In this document: positions 1 to 11,699 of the stretch, one piece after another
Position numbering within the stretch: the first letter of the stretch is position 1
How the letters are laid out: every line of letters starts with the position of its first letter
Assembly: GCA_032358255.1 (NCBI GenBank)
Contig: JAULBX010028858.1
Location: 1-26,309, forward strand
Direction of reading: 5' to 3'
DNA: 26,309 bases
From: Heterotrichella gracilis
Taxonomy: Eukaryota > Sar > Xanthophyceae > Tribonematales > Xanthonemataceae
Translations under genes and position numbers: made by a program
Notes under the pieces: generated by a model
What the model saw: only the letters and a program-made list of their open reading frames with translations
What the model was told of the DNA's origin: nothing
The model's database searches: none

Positions 1-77
1 CCTTTATCCTGTTCCTATTCACTCCCTCTGTCCTTGCTGACGTTGCTGTGCCGTGGGTTCCTGGCTTCTGCACACAA

Positions 78-542
78 TTATTTCTTAATGTCAACGCAGT
101 GCGACATAGCGCTCAACCCCAGGCGAGTGAGGCGAGACATAGCGCACAGCTGACTGCAACTGTCTGCGACGGTGACTGGTGGCGCCAGCTGCAGCCCTTC
201 AAGTGACTGCAGCACTGCTGGGTTCAAAGCAGCCAGCAGCTGTTGGCACTGTGGGGCGGTCCCCAGACTGGTATCTCCCAGATCCAGACCGTTGGTGTCA
301 TGGAGCCTGTCCTGCAGCCAAGCCAGAAGTGCTTGCACTTTCTCTGGGCTGGTTGGATGTCCTCCGACCTTGATGGTTTCCCACACAGCGCTGGGGCCTT
401 GCAGCAGGTGTTGCCACCTGAAACACACTGTGGCCAGCTGGGCTGTTGTGGCAGTGGTGGCCTGGGCAGACTGGTGGACCCTCTGGAAGATATTGATGAG
501 GCAGCCATCTGGCACGTCGTGTATGTGGGTTCTGCCCGCCAT
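78..542 (-). CDS. F-box protein, N-terminal exon (possibly partial)
   Basis: The reading frame from the ATG at 542 encodes 154 residues. Near the N-terminus it has an F-box-like pattern: DVPDGCLINIFQRV at about residues 9-22, then LATVCFRWQHLLQGPSAVW at about 36-54, the usual LP..L..IF...(30)...VCKRW layout. F-box proteins bridge SKP1-CUL1 ubiquitin ligases to substrates. Leucine-rich segments follow (LQSLEGLQLAP, LTRLGLSAM), suggesting the start of a leucine-rich repeat region like that of the second F-box gene at 11700-13446. The frame closes at 78-80, but the protein is short for an F-box/LRR protein, so a further exon to the left of the window is likely; I could not identify a convincing donor before the stop. 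The start is the first in-frame ATG and directly precedes the F-box. No substrate can be inferred. Confidence 0.6.
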   Translation of the reverse strand: MAGRTHIHDVPDGCLINIFQRVHQSAQATTATTAQLATVCFRWQHLLQGPSAVWETIKVGGHPTSPEKVQALLAWLQDRLHDTNGLDLGDTSLGTAPQCQQLLAALNPAVLQSLEGLQLAPPVTVADSCSQLCAMSRLTRLGLSAMSHCVDIKK

Positions 543-1461
543 GTCCCACGGCTGTGTCCACAAAACATGTGTCTAGTCAGTACATATATGTAAAGCTTGC
601 TCGGGTGCACATGAACAGCACTGATGACAGACCTTCCTGGTGCGCAGCACTTGCAGACTTTGCATGAAAGTGAACGTCTGCAAGGTGATAGTGGTACCCA
701 CCTTTAAAGTGTCACTGGCAGGGGGAAGAGGGTACTGAAGTGGAGTTCTGGGTTAGGTTAAACGCTTGTCTGTCAGCCCAGCGCCACCACACAAGTGCCT
801 GCAAGTACAGAAGGACGTAGGTTGCCTGGCTTGCTAGTCAGTTTTGAAATATGAACACCTTTGTGGGCTCTAGCTACCTACTAGGTTACTGGTGGTGAAC
901 TACCTTGAGCCTGGTTCAGACCCGTTGGGTCCAAGCCCTTGCAGGGGTATCGTGCAGCAGCCGTGAACTGCTTACAAACCGCGGTCATCTCTCAGGATTA
1001 CATGAGACAGCAAAGCCTTAACTAATTGGGGCTGGGGGAGTTGGGGTGGGGCTGGTGGTTCAGTGCCAGGTGATGGCGACCTTTACGCATGCATGCACAA
1101 GTGGTGCCCTTTACCTGCACCGGCCCTGCCTATGTCCTGTGAGCACTTACATATATGCACGTACCTGTTGTTTCGTCTTGTCGTCAGGTGGGTTGCGCAG
1201 ACCCTTCCAGGGAGACGCATATGGCAACCCTTTCCACGGAGGTCAGACCTGTAGGGCGAACCTTGACGGGAGCCGTGCTGTTGTTACGATGGGTGCGGGG
1301 ACGCTGCAAACGGAGGGTACCTGCAGTTGGTTTGGGGGGGTAACTGCAAGGTGCCGCGCTGTTATGTAGGGCCTGGCCCCTTCACCTTGGTCAACAGCAG
1401 CAGGACCCCTAGAAAGGGCTTGCATCGTGGATGTATATGCAGCCTCATTTCCATTGCAGAT
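543..1461. other. Intergenic region without a recognisable gene
   Basis: The open frames here are short and low in recognisable content, and none joins to others through plausible splice sites. The region presumably holds the promoter of the minus-strand F-box gene and the flank of the 5S rRNA gene. Two similar AC(A/T)TATATG-type patches occur near 582-592 and 1147-1157. I see no tRNA or mobile element. Confidence 0.5.
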
Positions 1462-1581
1462 ATGCTACGTTCATACCTCGGAGAACACACCGAACCCCAT
1501 TAGAACTTCGAAGTTAAGCTCCGGTGGGCGGGAGTAGTACTGGGGAGAGAGATCACCTGGGAAGGCCTCGTGACGTAGTGT
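1462..1581 (+). rRNA. 5S ribosomal RNA
   Basis: The segment is exactly 120 nt, the standard eukaryotic 5S length. Its first nine bases (ATGCTACGT) pair with its last nine (ACGTAGTGT), with two G-U pairs, forming helix I. Conserved 5S blocks are in place: the CATACC entry to helix II, GAACTTCGAAGTTAAGC around helix III, GAGTAGTACTGGG in helices IV/V, and CCTGGGAAGGCCTCGTG near the 3' end. Helix II is CGGAG paired with CTCCG, where land-plant 5S has another paired sequence, so both sides changed together, as expected of a functional gene. The RNA is part of the large ribosomal subunit and is transcribed by RNA polymerase III with TFIIIA. Only one copy is seen, although 5S genes usually sit in tandem arrays, so this may be a dispersed copy. 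Identity is very likely; whether it is expressed is not shown. Confidence 0.93.
1511..1558 (+). promoter_or_regulatory. Internal pol III control region of the 5S gene
   Basis: Type 1 pol III promoters lie inside 5S genes at about +50 to +97 (A box, intermediate element, C box). The matching stretch contains the AAGTTAAGC block and the GGGCGGGAGTAGTACTGGG block, both well conserved against known 5S genes. Placement comes from family knowledge; the sequence shows only conservation. Confidence 0.55.
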
Positions 1582-1584
1582 CCA

Positions 1585-1598
1585 TTTTGCAACTTTTT
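1585..1598 (+). terminator. Pol III oligo-T terminator of the 5S gene
   Basis: A run of four T (1585-1588) and a run of five T (1594-1598) follow the 3' end of the 5S rRNA within 17 bases. Runs of four or more T on the coding strand are the normal pol III stop. This supports an intact transcription unit. Confidence 0.7.
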
Positions 1599-2209
1599 GC
1601 TGCTCTGCACAGCTTACTTGCTGCTGTGTGCATGGCAGGAAGGTGGGACGGTTGAAAACGGCAAGGGCAATATTTCTCTGGTTTTCAGTGGGGCAAGTAC
1701 TAATGGCATGTTTGACCCCTACCAAGGTTTGACTGGCTGATTGTCTAAAGCTCTGGGCTCTCAAACATGAGCATGGGCTCACAATCACCGACTCCGGTCA
1801 CAGCTGACTGGAGTTTGCAGGGGTTGTCCCGCAAGTGGAGGTGGGGCCCCAGGGGGACCCATTGGAAGGCCGCAAACACAACACCCAAGGTTGCCATAGG
1901 CACCAACAATTTGAACCCTAAACTGTTGCACAGTGTGAAAGACTTGACAGTGACATCAGTATAAGTAGTGCGCAACGTTGCTAGTATGCAACTGTGTCTA
2001 AGGCCAGGTCCAATGGATGTCTATTGCCAATGTAATGGACTGGACACCACTTCTGCCTGCGCTCTACGCCCTAATTTGCTACATCGAGCAAGCCCTAGGG
2101 AGGTTCATGCTACGCTGTGTTGACCAGTGTGCTACATGCAGTCATTACCGCGTCAAGAAGGTCTTTGACAGGCATCAGCCCCACAAGAATGGGTGCTGAG
2201 ACGGGCACT
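1599..2209. other. Intergenic region downstream of 5S and helicase genes
   Basis: This region should hold the 3' untranslated region of the minus-strand helicase gene. I see no coding sequence with recognisable content, no RNA gene and no clear TGTAA-type polyadenylation signal on the minus strand. Confidence 0.45.
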
Positions 2210-5200
2210 TCAAATCTTCTTAGCCCTGCTGCCACCCATGGAGTAGGCAGGCACCCCAACCACTGCCCCTGGGTAACCCCCACTGGCGCCAGGTGGCCCC
2301 TCCCGACCACGCGCTGCCTGCACTCGCTCAAGCGCCGCCGCCCTCTTGGCATCCCTGCGCAGCAAAGTGAACTGTGGTTGTCTTCCATGGCACTGTTGTG
2401 TTGTGTGACTTGTGCTTTAATTGATACATTGTGACGAGTATGCGCATGTTGGTAACTGCAGGCATGTCCATACTGCATTTCAGATCACACACATTTTACG
2501 CATAGCGTATGAAGCATTGAAATGACATGAGCGCATGGGAATCTTCAAGGGTTCAACCAACACATGCCCCGCAGCCAGGACGTGCAGTGCAAGTGCACCC
2601 CACCAGACCAGCTTGCGCATGCTTGTACCCACCGTACGTCAGCCCGGGCATCAGCAGGCAGCGACACAAACGCAAGCACCGCCCGGACATACTCCTCCGC
2701 CTACAACAGTACCACACGTATGGTTTGTACTGATGGAATTTCCTAATTTGATGTGGTGTTTCTAACCTGATGCGACATGCTGCCTATGATAAATCTGCTC
2801 TTCGCTGATTTCATCAGACTGGACTCAAATCCCATCCTGCTCAACATCATGGGTCATGTGTGACTTAAAAATTACACCCCCCCCATCTAACCCTCCAACC
2901 TCACCTTGTTCCCTTCCAGCAGCCCCATCACCTCCTCCAGGTGCAGCCGCCGTTCCTTCTTTGCCGCTTCAACCTTCTCCCGCAGCACCTGTCTCACCTG
3001 GCAACACACACCAAAGAAGTGCACTGAGAAACAAGCTGTGGCACACCACTTGCAGCATTACAGAATGGCAGCTCAACTGCACGCATTCAATTGCAGCTGG
3101 GGCATTTGAAATACAAGTTGATGGGTTGACAAAATTGGTAATGTTAGCAGGCTTGGCTTTAAAGATAATGGCACAGGTGGGACATGCTGTATCTAGTATG
3201 ATGCACACAGGATATTATTTGCTTGGTAGTGGTGGTCACGCCGCAGGTTTGTGCATTATAATTTAAGGGTCAAGTGCCTGCTGTACGGTAGCCAATGGGT
3301 ACTTCTCATCCGCCACACAGGCCAATGCAAGCCTGGCGCCTCACCTTGTATATGAGGCGCTGGGGTGCTTTGAAGGCATGCATGGCGGCGTATTTGTGGA
3401 AGACGCTGGCCACCTGTGCACGCACACCTGCACACGGGGAAATGGGGTTATGAGGAAGCAGTGTGGATAGAAATCTGCTATTGTGGGCATGCTCATATAT
3501 CTCATGCTGTCAGGCGATGGTGTATATGGTTTGAGGCAAGAGCAAGCACAACACAACGCACTGTGCTTCTGTCATGACTAGGTGGGGCTGCTGCTGCGCA
3601 TTCCAGCGTTGCCTATACAGGGCTGGCCTGCCCTACACAGCCTGCTTCATGCCCCTTGCATGTATCCCAAAGAGACGGATCCCTGGTAACTAAAGGGCGA
3701 GTGTCCCGATGCGGAAACGGGCTGACATGCTTGTGTGCGCATTAGCTACATGGTATGCATGTCTGACAGGGCAACATTGCAACCTGGTGATGGACTGCTG
3801 CATCCTTGCTGGCGTGGCTGCTGCACCCGATGGCATCCACAGGCCTCCCTCAATCGGAACCAGCGGTGCACGTGAAGCAGGAGTGGGGTGTGCAGGGTGA
3901 GTATGTGCAGAAGTATGTGCTCCTATATTGAGTGCGGGTTACCTCACCTTTGGAGCACAACTGAAGCCAGGGGTGCTTGCCCACATCCTCAGCAACGTGC
4001 ACCTCCCCGCCAGTGCCGCCCTTTTCCCCCACTCCTTGCAACTCAGTTGCTGTAGCTCTCCCTGCCTCCTCTTTCCCCTCCAATTTCCCCTCCATCGCTC
4101 CCTCCCCACCACCGCCACCATTACCGGCACCATCCTCAGCTGCCTCGCCCTCTTGGCCTCCTTCCACTACCTCCTCCCATCCTCCCAGATCCACACCCGC
4201 CATGTCATGGTGCAGGCAATGGCAGTCAGGAAGCTCGGACAGGAATGCAGAAGGCCCTGGCTGCTTGCCCCTCCCCTTCCCACCGCCACGTACACCACCA
4301 CCACCACTTGGCTGCTTGGAACCCCCCTTCCCACCACCACTGCCACCGCCAGCACCAGCACCAGCACCCGCAGCCTGCGCCGACACCAGCATCAGGCGGT
4401 GGCGCGCGCGCGTCATACCCACAAAGAATAGCCGCCGCTCCTCCTCTACCCCCCCTCCACTGTCAGCGCCCGCCTCGTCTACATCGCCGTCTGCATGGGG
4501 CAAGCAATGACTGGTGGGTACATGTATACATTATCACAGACATATCACAACCACTGGGATGGCAAAGTGTTGACAAGATTGACTGTGATTCAAGTTGACG
4601 GTCCACGGATGGGGACAGTACTACAAGGAGTAAATAGCAGCCAGCCCAAGTTGTTGAATCCAGGTTTATTATGTCTCATGAGTTCCTTACATTTACTGGG
4701 TGCATGCATGGTACTGATCAAAGATGCATACTACCCGGGCAAATCAGACTGGGTACCCTCAGCTCACCTGGCTCTGCCACATCACCACCCGCCTCCTCCT
4801 CATCATCACCCCCATTGCGTCGCCGCCCACCCCCGCCCCGCACCCCCACCGGCATCTCCCCTTCGTCACATCCCATAATGAACACATTGTCCCATTCCCG
4901 CCCCTTGCTCTGGTGCAGGGTGGTGAGCGTCACAGCATTGGAATTGTCCTTTCTAATGGCTGCCTCCACCACACGATGCCTGCCATGCAGCCAGTGCAGG
5001 AAGGCGCGCAGTTGGTGGGCAACATGTGGGGCCAGGGCGGGTGGGGCGAGCGGGGCCGGTGGTGGTGGAGGTGGCAGTGGTGCTGCTGCAAGGGGCTGGG
5101 AGGATGCGGCGCTGCAAGGAGAGGGCAGGTCAAATTTGGGTAACTGCTTAACTGGTTGCATGGAGTTGGGGAGATGGCACCATCATGCACCAACATGTTA

Positions 5201-8200
5201 TCACAGCACAGAGAACGGGCTACTATACAAGAGGATGGAACAACACCGCTGTCCACAGGTGGCAAGATTACAAGGTACCGCTGCAAAATACATGGGCTGT
5301 GACCCCTTATTACTACTGTGACATCATTGCAATCTAGCAACAGATTGTGTAGTGATGTGGAAACCCACAGAAATTTCAAATGATTGGCCTTCAAAACCAT
5401 GCATGTGCACTTGTTAAGCCAGGCATTTAAAAAAAACCTGCCGCACCTGGCTCTCTCTTCCCGCCAACTGGACCCAGCATCGGAGCACTGGCTGGTCCCC
5501 CCCAGCCCCCGCCACTCCCCGTCACTCTCCGATGATTGAAGGCTAGGCACCTGGCTTGCCTCACCCTCCCTTGCATCCTCCCCCCCCTGCCACTCCTCCA
5601 TGAATGCCTCCACCTCCTCCTGCACCGTCTGCATCAGGGTGCGGTGGTCGGGGGTGGTGTTCAGCAGCACCCCGTCACGCTCGGGGATGGCGCACACCTG
5701 CAGGGTGATGGGGTGAGAGGAGAAATGTCAAGGCATCCAAAAGCATGTCGTCATGTTCAGGAACGCCACACACTGAAAGGGTGTAGGGCGCGCGGGGACG
5801 CTCCTTGTTGACAGCACACAGTGACGGTTGGATGGGATAAGCAGTGCTTGGTTTTGCATGATCGTGAATTTAAACTACTGCATGTCTGCAGGGTGGTGCA
5901 GGCGTATGCAAGGTGGCGTCATATACCATCATGGGTTGTGGAGTACGCAGAGCTACGTCTGTCATGGGTTGTACTGTACATGCATGTTGTACTGTGACCA
6001 AGTACCTATCACTTGAGAGAATATTTATTTCACCCCCTCCAGCTTGTGCCTCGCCAAGCAACGCCAAGCCACAAGAAGGGGGTTTGATTCTCATCATACA
6101 TTTTATATTTTATATGTAGGGTCCTGCCTCATCTTCCAGCTTGCGGCATGCACAGACACATACAAGCCCAATTAGGTTTGTGTTGTAGGACAAGGATTTC
6201 ACCTTGTAATCCAGTTTGTGCTTTGCCGGCAGCCTGGCTGCAGTCGCTGCCACCACCTCCCTCAGTCCCCCTTGGCTTGTCACATGGCGCAGGAGGCGCG
6301 TCAGGCCGTCAAGCGCCCCCTTCCCTGCCGTCAGCTCAGGGCGGGAAAGTGTGCCACTCATGCGCTGCTGCACGATGTCAGGGGCGGCCTGGAGGAAAGA
6401 CACCTGCGGAAGCCAAGAGAGTGTGGGGGCCGTGTGGGGGCGTATCTTGAGATGTACTCGGGGAAGAAGTTGGGCATATTTGGGAAGAATGTGGTAACCA
6501 TGGCATGCAGGTTCTGTACAACATTTGCCACTTGTCATGATGCAAGCATTTGCTAATTTGGGTGCAGGGTAATGATGTGGAGTGAAGCCGAGGTATAGTT
6601 ATGCACATCTTCACTGCCAGCACTCACCCAGCACAGGGAGCTTTAGTATCAAAATGTGATGATTATTATGACTGGTGGCTGACACTCAAATCACAAGCTT
6701 TGTTCGTGGGTGCTTCCTTCATGCTGTTGATGTACATGATCAACAATTGCATTACAGCATACCTTCTCCAGCTTGGCATTCTTGGTGATGTGGCGGACCA
6801 CGCGCGTCACGCTGCTGGTTCCGCCTGTGCCTGGGGTAGGCTGGCATCCCTGCAACCCTGGCTGGGCCTGAGGGATGCAACACACTGCAAATTGGCCGCT
6901 GCTTTGAAAATACACAAGACATGGGGAGGATTTGGGCTGCACTGCAATGCAATTTTTGTGGTAATCGGTTGCTCATGATTTCCAAACAATCATGCAATCC
7001 AGTAGAATTTCCATACAATCCACCAACCTATCCCCACCTTCAGGAAGGCTTGCATCAGTTGCTGGCTTGCCGTCAGGTCCCCCCCATCGATCGACAGCCG
7101 CAGCACTGCATACAGGTCGCGCACAAGGCCGCGCCGGTGGGGTGCTGAAGCGTGCACGTTGAACGGGATGCCATGGCGCAGGAACAGGCGCTGCAGCGGG
7201 CGGCCTGTGGTGCGGCGCCGGTACAGGACCGCCACAGAGCTGTAGGTGGCTGCGGGTGGTTTGGTAGTATGCTGTGGGGAGCTGGCGTTTGGTTGGGCGG
7301 TGGTTTGGGCTGTGAAGAGGGCAGTGAGCTCTTTTGGCACTGGTGGCAGTGGCGCAGGGAGATCGGGAGTGGGTGGTTGTGCAAGGGCTGCCTGCTTTGA
7401 GTTGGTCGCCTGTGCCTCATGCTGGAGGTTGGTGACATCACGTAGCGCGGGCCTAAGCTGGGGTGGGGGACCCTTCTCGCCATTTGACAGCTGTACCCCC
7501 TTGCACCCACCCCCCTCTGCAGCAACTCCTCCTCCACTACCATCGCCGCTTCCGCCGTTGCCGCTTCCGCCACCGCAGCGATCACCATCACCAGCACCAG
7601 CATTGCCACTGCCACTGTCACCACCACCAACGCCTCCCCTTCGCTGCGCATGGCCTGACAGGTGGGTGACCGCAGCGCACACCAGCGCAGCCTCCTGCGG
7701 CACTCCGCTGACGCTGACATGGCAAACTGGAATGCCCGAGGGGTTGCCGGTGAAGGGCTGCTTGGGCAGGCGGGCACGATTGTTGGAAATGACGGCCGCT
7801 GACGCTGATACTATGGCCTGCGCAATTTGAACCCTGTCGTCTGAAATCAATTGCGCTTGCAGATTACCATGCATGTCCCGGGAGGATGAAATCTTCCAAA
7901 GTGGCAATACCCCAGACAGTGCAATTTAAAACCCATAACGGAGCCAGGGTTAATAGGTATCAGGTTAAACCCTAGTCCTTGGCTAGGGACAACATTGCTA
8001 ACAACATCCATGTGGTTAACAACAAGCCTCATTAACAACAAGCCATTGCTTCAATGAAGTTCAGTGTGCCTCGTTAATGACAGAATTTGGTGAGGTTTGT
8101 CAATCTGCGCTGTGACACCAGCACTGCACAATTTCATATTTGGGAACCGCTTCAAATCACCGTATAACATAATTGAAAGCACACCATCGTCCTGCCGATT

Positions 8201-11105
8201 TAAGTCAATAGCCCAAAGCAGTAGCGCAACCAAGCAGTAACATTTGGCGACACCAACATCATGTACCAGTACCCCTCTGGCCTTGCGACCTCAACCCTCA
8301 GCACCCTTGCCACCCCATACATGTGCACTGTACTCCGCCTCCCCACCTGTGTGGACCGGTAATTTTGGCCAAGGCAAATCTGCAGCGCCCCAGGGAAGTG
8401 TGCAAGAAACTTGTCAAAGTTGGCAACGCAGGCGCCGCTGAAGCCATAGATGCTCTGGTCGTCGTCCCCGACCACTGTCAGGCGGCCCGCAGAGGCCAGG
8501 AGGCGCAGGAAGGAGTACTGCGCAGCAGAGGTGTCCTGCACGATGGGGGAGGTGCTCACATCAACTCATGTGCGGATCCTGAACTCCTGCTTTGTGCTTC
8601 AGCAGATTACCCGTTGTGTGGTAGTGCATGAAGCTTGAGTGCACTACCAGTTTTGGGATTCAAATGTTGCTCAGTACATCCAGGTGCTCCTCTTTACACT
8701 CAATCATTGAGCAATGGCCAGATGGAGCATGTCTCATGCCGCATGGATGCATAATTTATCACATATTTGCAGCATCCGGCCTCTTACATCAAACTTGCTG
8801 CATCCCAGCTTCCCATCACCACCTGCATGCGCACCTGGAACTCATCCACAATGATGGCTGCAAACCGCTCGCCATACTCACGCCGAACATCCTCGCTCGA
8901 CTCCAGTATGGCGGTTGCACAGGGAACAAAGTCATCCATATCCAGGGCATTGCGCGCCGCCAGCGCCTGCGCATAGTACCCAAATACAAACCTGCCGCGC
9001 TCGTCTGAAGCAGGGATGGACTCCGCCCCGCCGCCCGCCTTGGCACATGAGACCACTTGCAGCATGTCATTGATAACGCGGTGGGAGGAGCGCTTCATAA
9101 ATCCCCCTGTGACTGTTGTCGGTGGCTGCGCACCATTGGTGGCAGCCCGCTGGCCGTGGCGTGGTGCGGCTGCACAGGTGGCGTTGCCCCTGCCTACAGG
9201 CCCAGCGTGGACTACAGGTGCAGCTCCATGTGGCCCCTGACAGGTGGCGCTGTTTGCGGGTGCTGCATGCCTGCCAGCTGCTGAAGGAGCTGATGCAGGT
9301 GCGCCATCCAAAGGGCCCGGACAGGGGTGGGGGTCATGCTGGTTTGCCACCTGGGCAACTTGGAATGCATGGAGCGCCTCCTTCACCACCTTGCGCTGGG
9401 CAGATCCTGGACAGAGCATCAGGAGCAAATTTAAAGACCAAGGATCACATGCATGAGTAGAGCTATGGTTCACTGTGCTTTCAAATACACGTTTCAGTCT
9501 GCTGTACTCGCTTCTGTGGAGAATTTGATCTGGCGGCACCCAATATAATGCCGCATAACAGGGAAATCTGAAGGCCTCTGACATTGAAAGACCAAAGTGT
9601 AATCACAAAACCTGATAAAAGCTGTTGTTTTCAATTCATTGGCTGGCCTACCTGTGAAGACCGAAAAGTCATTTGGCAGGCGCAGCACCGCCCGCTTCTC
9701 CCTGCACAGCCCCAAGCAAAAGGAGTGGAAGGTTGCCACCGTCAGCCCGCTGGCGGCAGCCCCACACAGGGCACCCACCCGGTCCTCAAACTCCTTGGCA
9801 GCGGCTTTGGTGAAGGTGAGGACTAGCACGCTGTCAGCTGCCACGCCGCTGGCAAGCAGGTGCACCACGCGGCTGACCTGTGCAGGTGGTGTAGAAATTA
9901 GGGTTTAGGACCTGCTAGGGTTGAGGGTATATTGCCTGCGGTGGTTTAAGGTGTAGGGTTTATGTCAGACTTGTGACGCACCCTGTACTGGTGGAGATAT
10001 TGGGGCTTGGTTACATGATGGTTGGCATGGAAGTGTGTTGGATTTTCCATGATGCTTTAACATGAGCAGGTTCAATCAGAACCCTATAGACAACTAGCAA
10101 AGCCTGTAACATGCAGCTGTGTGTTACAGCATAAGCAGTGGCGTACAAGGTACCAGGACTGCTTGGTGCTCCTCAGGCTGGTGCACCCCGTCAGAACTGC
10201 TAAAGTGCAAATGACTATCGGTGGGCAAAGTATGTAACAAGATGAGAGGCGCACCATGGTGGACGTTTTCCCACTGCCGGGTCCTGCCAGCACCATGAGA
10301 GAGGCATCTGCTGGCGCCAGGGCTGCGCAGTGCTGCTGGTCATTGAGCTTCTGTATCTGCTGCTGCGCTGTAGCCTTGACGGGGCCCTCAGGGTAATCAA
10401 CAGCCGGTGCAGTTGCTGGTGCTGGTGTTTGGGTCTGTGTGCTTTGCAGGGTAGAGGGTGGTGCGCTGGGGTGAAGAGCTGTGTCCAGAACTGGTAAGGC
10501 ACTGTTGATGTGCCGGAAGGAGGTTTTAGCTGCTTTGCTGCCACCTCCTGCTTCTTCACTGCGCTTTCGTTTTGGAGCAGGAGCTGAAGTGGGGGAGGGT
10601 TCCACTCGCTTGGATGCTGAACCCCCTCTCTCACTGCTGCGATCTTTTCCTGCAGTATCACGCAACACAGCTTGGCAGGTGTAAAGTCATCGGTGTACGA
10701 TTGAGCACGCTTCAGTGGCTCATTACCTGGTGGGGGTTGGTCACGATCTGCAACCACTGTGTCCTGCACTGCTCTATCGTTGCATGCAGGCTCTCCTGAC
10801 AAGCCATAGTCACTTGCGTTGGGCTTCAAGGGCTTCAAGGACTTCAACACCTCTTTCCACCCCGGAGTTGCTTTCTTGACAGGCATGCACTGGGGTGCAT
10901 CTTCTTTGGGCCCTGAGAAGTGGGAAGTGGAATCAACGACTGGACATAAACTGGCAGAGGGACAGCTGAAGGGAGATCGCTTCCGTCAGCATGTGATGCA
11001 CGTAGCGTTGTTACCTGTGGCTATCCTCGGAGGCTTAAACGGTTTGCTCAGGGTCCCTTGGCCAAGGGCATCCTTTTTGCGGCCAACTGCATGTCTTCCC
11101 TTCAT
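2210..11105 (-). CDS. SRS2/UvrD-like superfamily 1A DNA helicase, 16 exons
   Basis: Exons in coding order: 11015-11105, 10727-10912, 10255-10649, 9652-9877, 8835-9406, 8347-8535, 7038-7817, 6763-6849, 6203-6403, 5447-5697, 4768-5111, 3948-4490, 3345-3427, 2905-2997, 2633-2700, 2210-2354. They join in phase with no stop and give 1417 residues. Motifs: Walker A AGPGSGKT (214-221), Ia TFTKAA (245-250), TFHSF (273-277), Walker B DEFQD (487-491), III GDDDQSIYG (513-521), IV NYRSTQ (548-553), V TLHQSKGREW (1057-1066), VI RRLFFVGMTRAR (1126-1137). These define an ATP-driven 3'-5' translocase of the UvrD/PcrA/SRS2 type; plant SRS2-like members act in recombination control and repair in the nucleus. 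Gly/Ser-rich inserts lie in exons 7 and 12, and a basic coiled-coil-like tail ends in RAKKI. The ATG at 11105 follows an in-frame TGA; 10886 is a fallback start. Exon 8's acceptor is the least certain (6849, or nine bases further in). Confidence 0.93.
9898..9909. repeat. Telomere-like TTAGGGTTTAGG tract in helicase intron
   Basis: Two units of the TTTAGGG type lie in the intron between helicase exons 3 and 4 (coding order), about 20 bases from the acceptor at 9877. Related degenerate bits (TAGGGTTGAGGG, TGTAGGGTTTA) continue to about 9962. On the coding strand this reads CCTAAACCCTAA. Confidence 0.6.
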
Positions 11106-11699
11106 GAGCCACTGCCTGCTTCAACCACGTGCCATCCCCAACTTTGTCTACCTTTTTAGCCCTAACAATGCTAACAACGTGTGGTACCCAGTACTTCTTC
11201 TAGACAGTCTTTCGGGCTGCACAGCACGCAGGTCATTCATGATGCCTTTGGCGGTAAAACTGTCAAATTGACAAAGAGCCTTCTACCAAGAAAGACTGCA
11301 CATGTTAACGATTGGTTTCGAATATAGGTTCGTGATCGAGGAATTCTATGGACACACAAGCAACTGCCAATCAGGGGGTTCTGTATTACACAAAGTTCGT
11401 ACTAGGGGTGCCGAGCAAAGTGAAGTTGATGGAGCCACAAAGGGAAGACACCAATCCCTTCAGCTGTCAACAAGACTGGCAAATGCTTAGAAATATCAAG
11501 GCATAGAACAGCTTGTAAAGGCATACTACTAGCCCCTGGGGTGCTTTATGAGGTGCGATATCGCACTGCAAATATTGTTGCTGCTAGGTCAAGGGTTTCC
11601 GCACAAATAGCAGCGCAGGCCACATAAAAACCACAATAGAAAATCACAATTAATTGCCAAAGGTAATGGCATGCCCCACTGTCAGACGACAACAACAGC
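11106..11699. other. Intergenic region between two minus-strand genes
   Basis: The region should contain the helicase promoter (right of 11105) and the 3' untranslated region of the F-box/LRR gene (left of 11700). A minus-strand TGTAA, the usual green-algal polyadenylation signal, occurs at 11386-11390, about 310 bases after the F-box stop, but a five-base match is weak evidence. No other gene is seen. Confidence 0.4.

Noticed and set aside
615-736. C/D-box snoRNA-like pattern (CTGATGA at 617, CTGA near 732)
   Set aside because: Both boxes are short, the terminal stem needs a bulge, and no guide match to rRNA could be established by eye.
1046-1369. A 107-codon plus-strand frame near the 5S gene
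   Set aside because: No recognisable domain and no splice continuation; its length is within chance for this base composition.
7246-7830. A 194-codon plus-strand frame opposite helicase exon 7
   Set aside because: The proline-rich stretch is the reverse reading of the Gly/Ser-rich helicase insert; no splice partners or homology.
10819-11271. A 150-codon plus-strand frame upstream of the helicase
   Set aside because: The minus strand here encodes the first two helicase exons in correct phase; the plus frame has no recognisable content.
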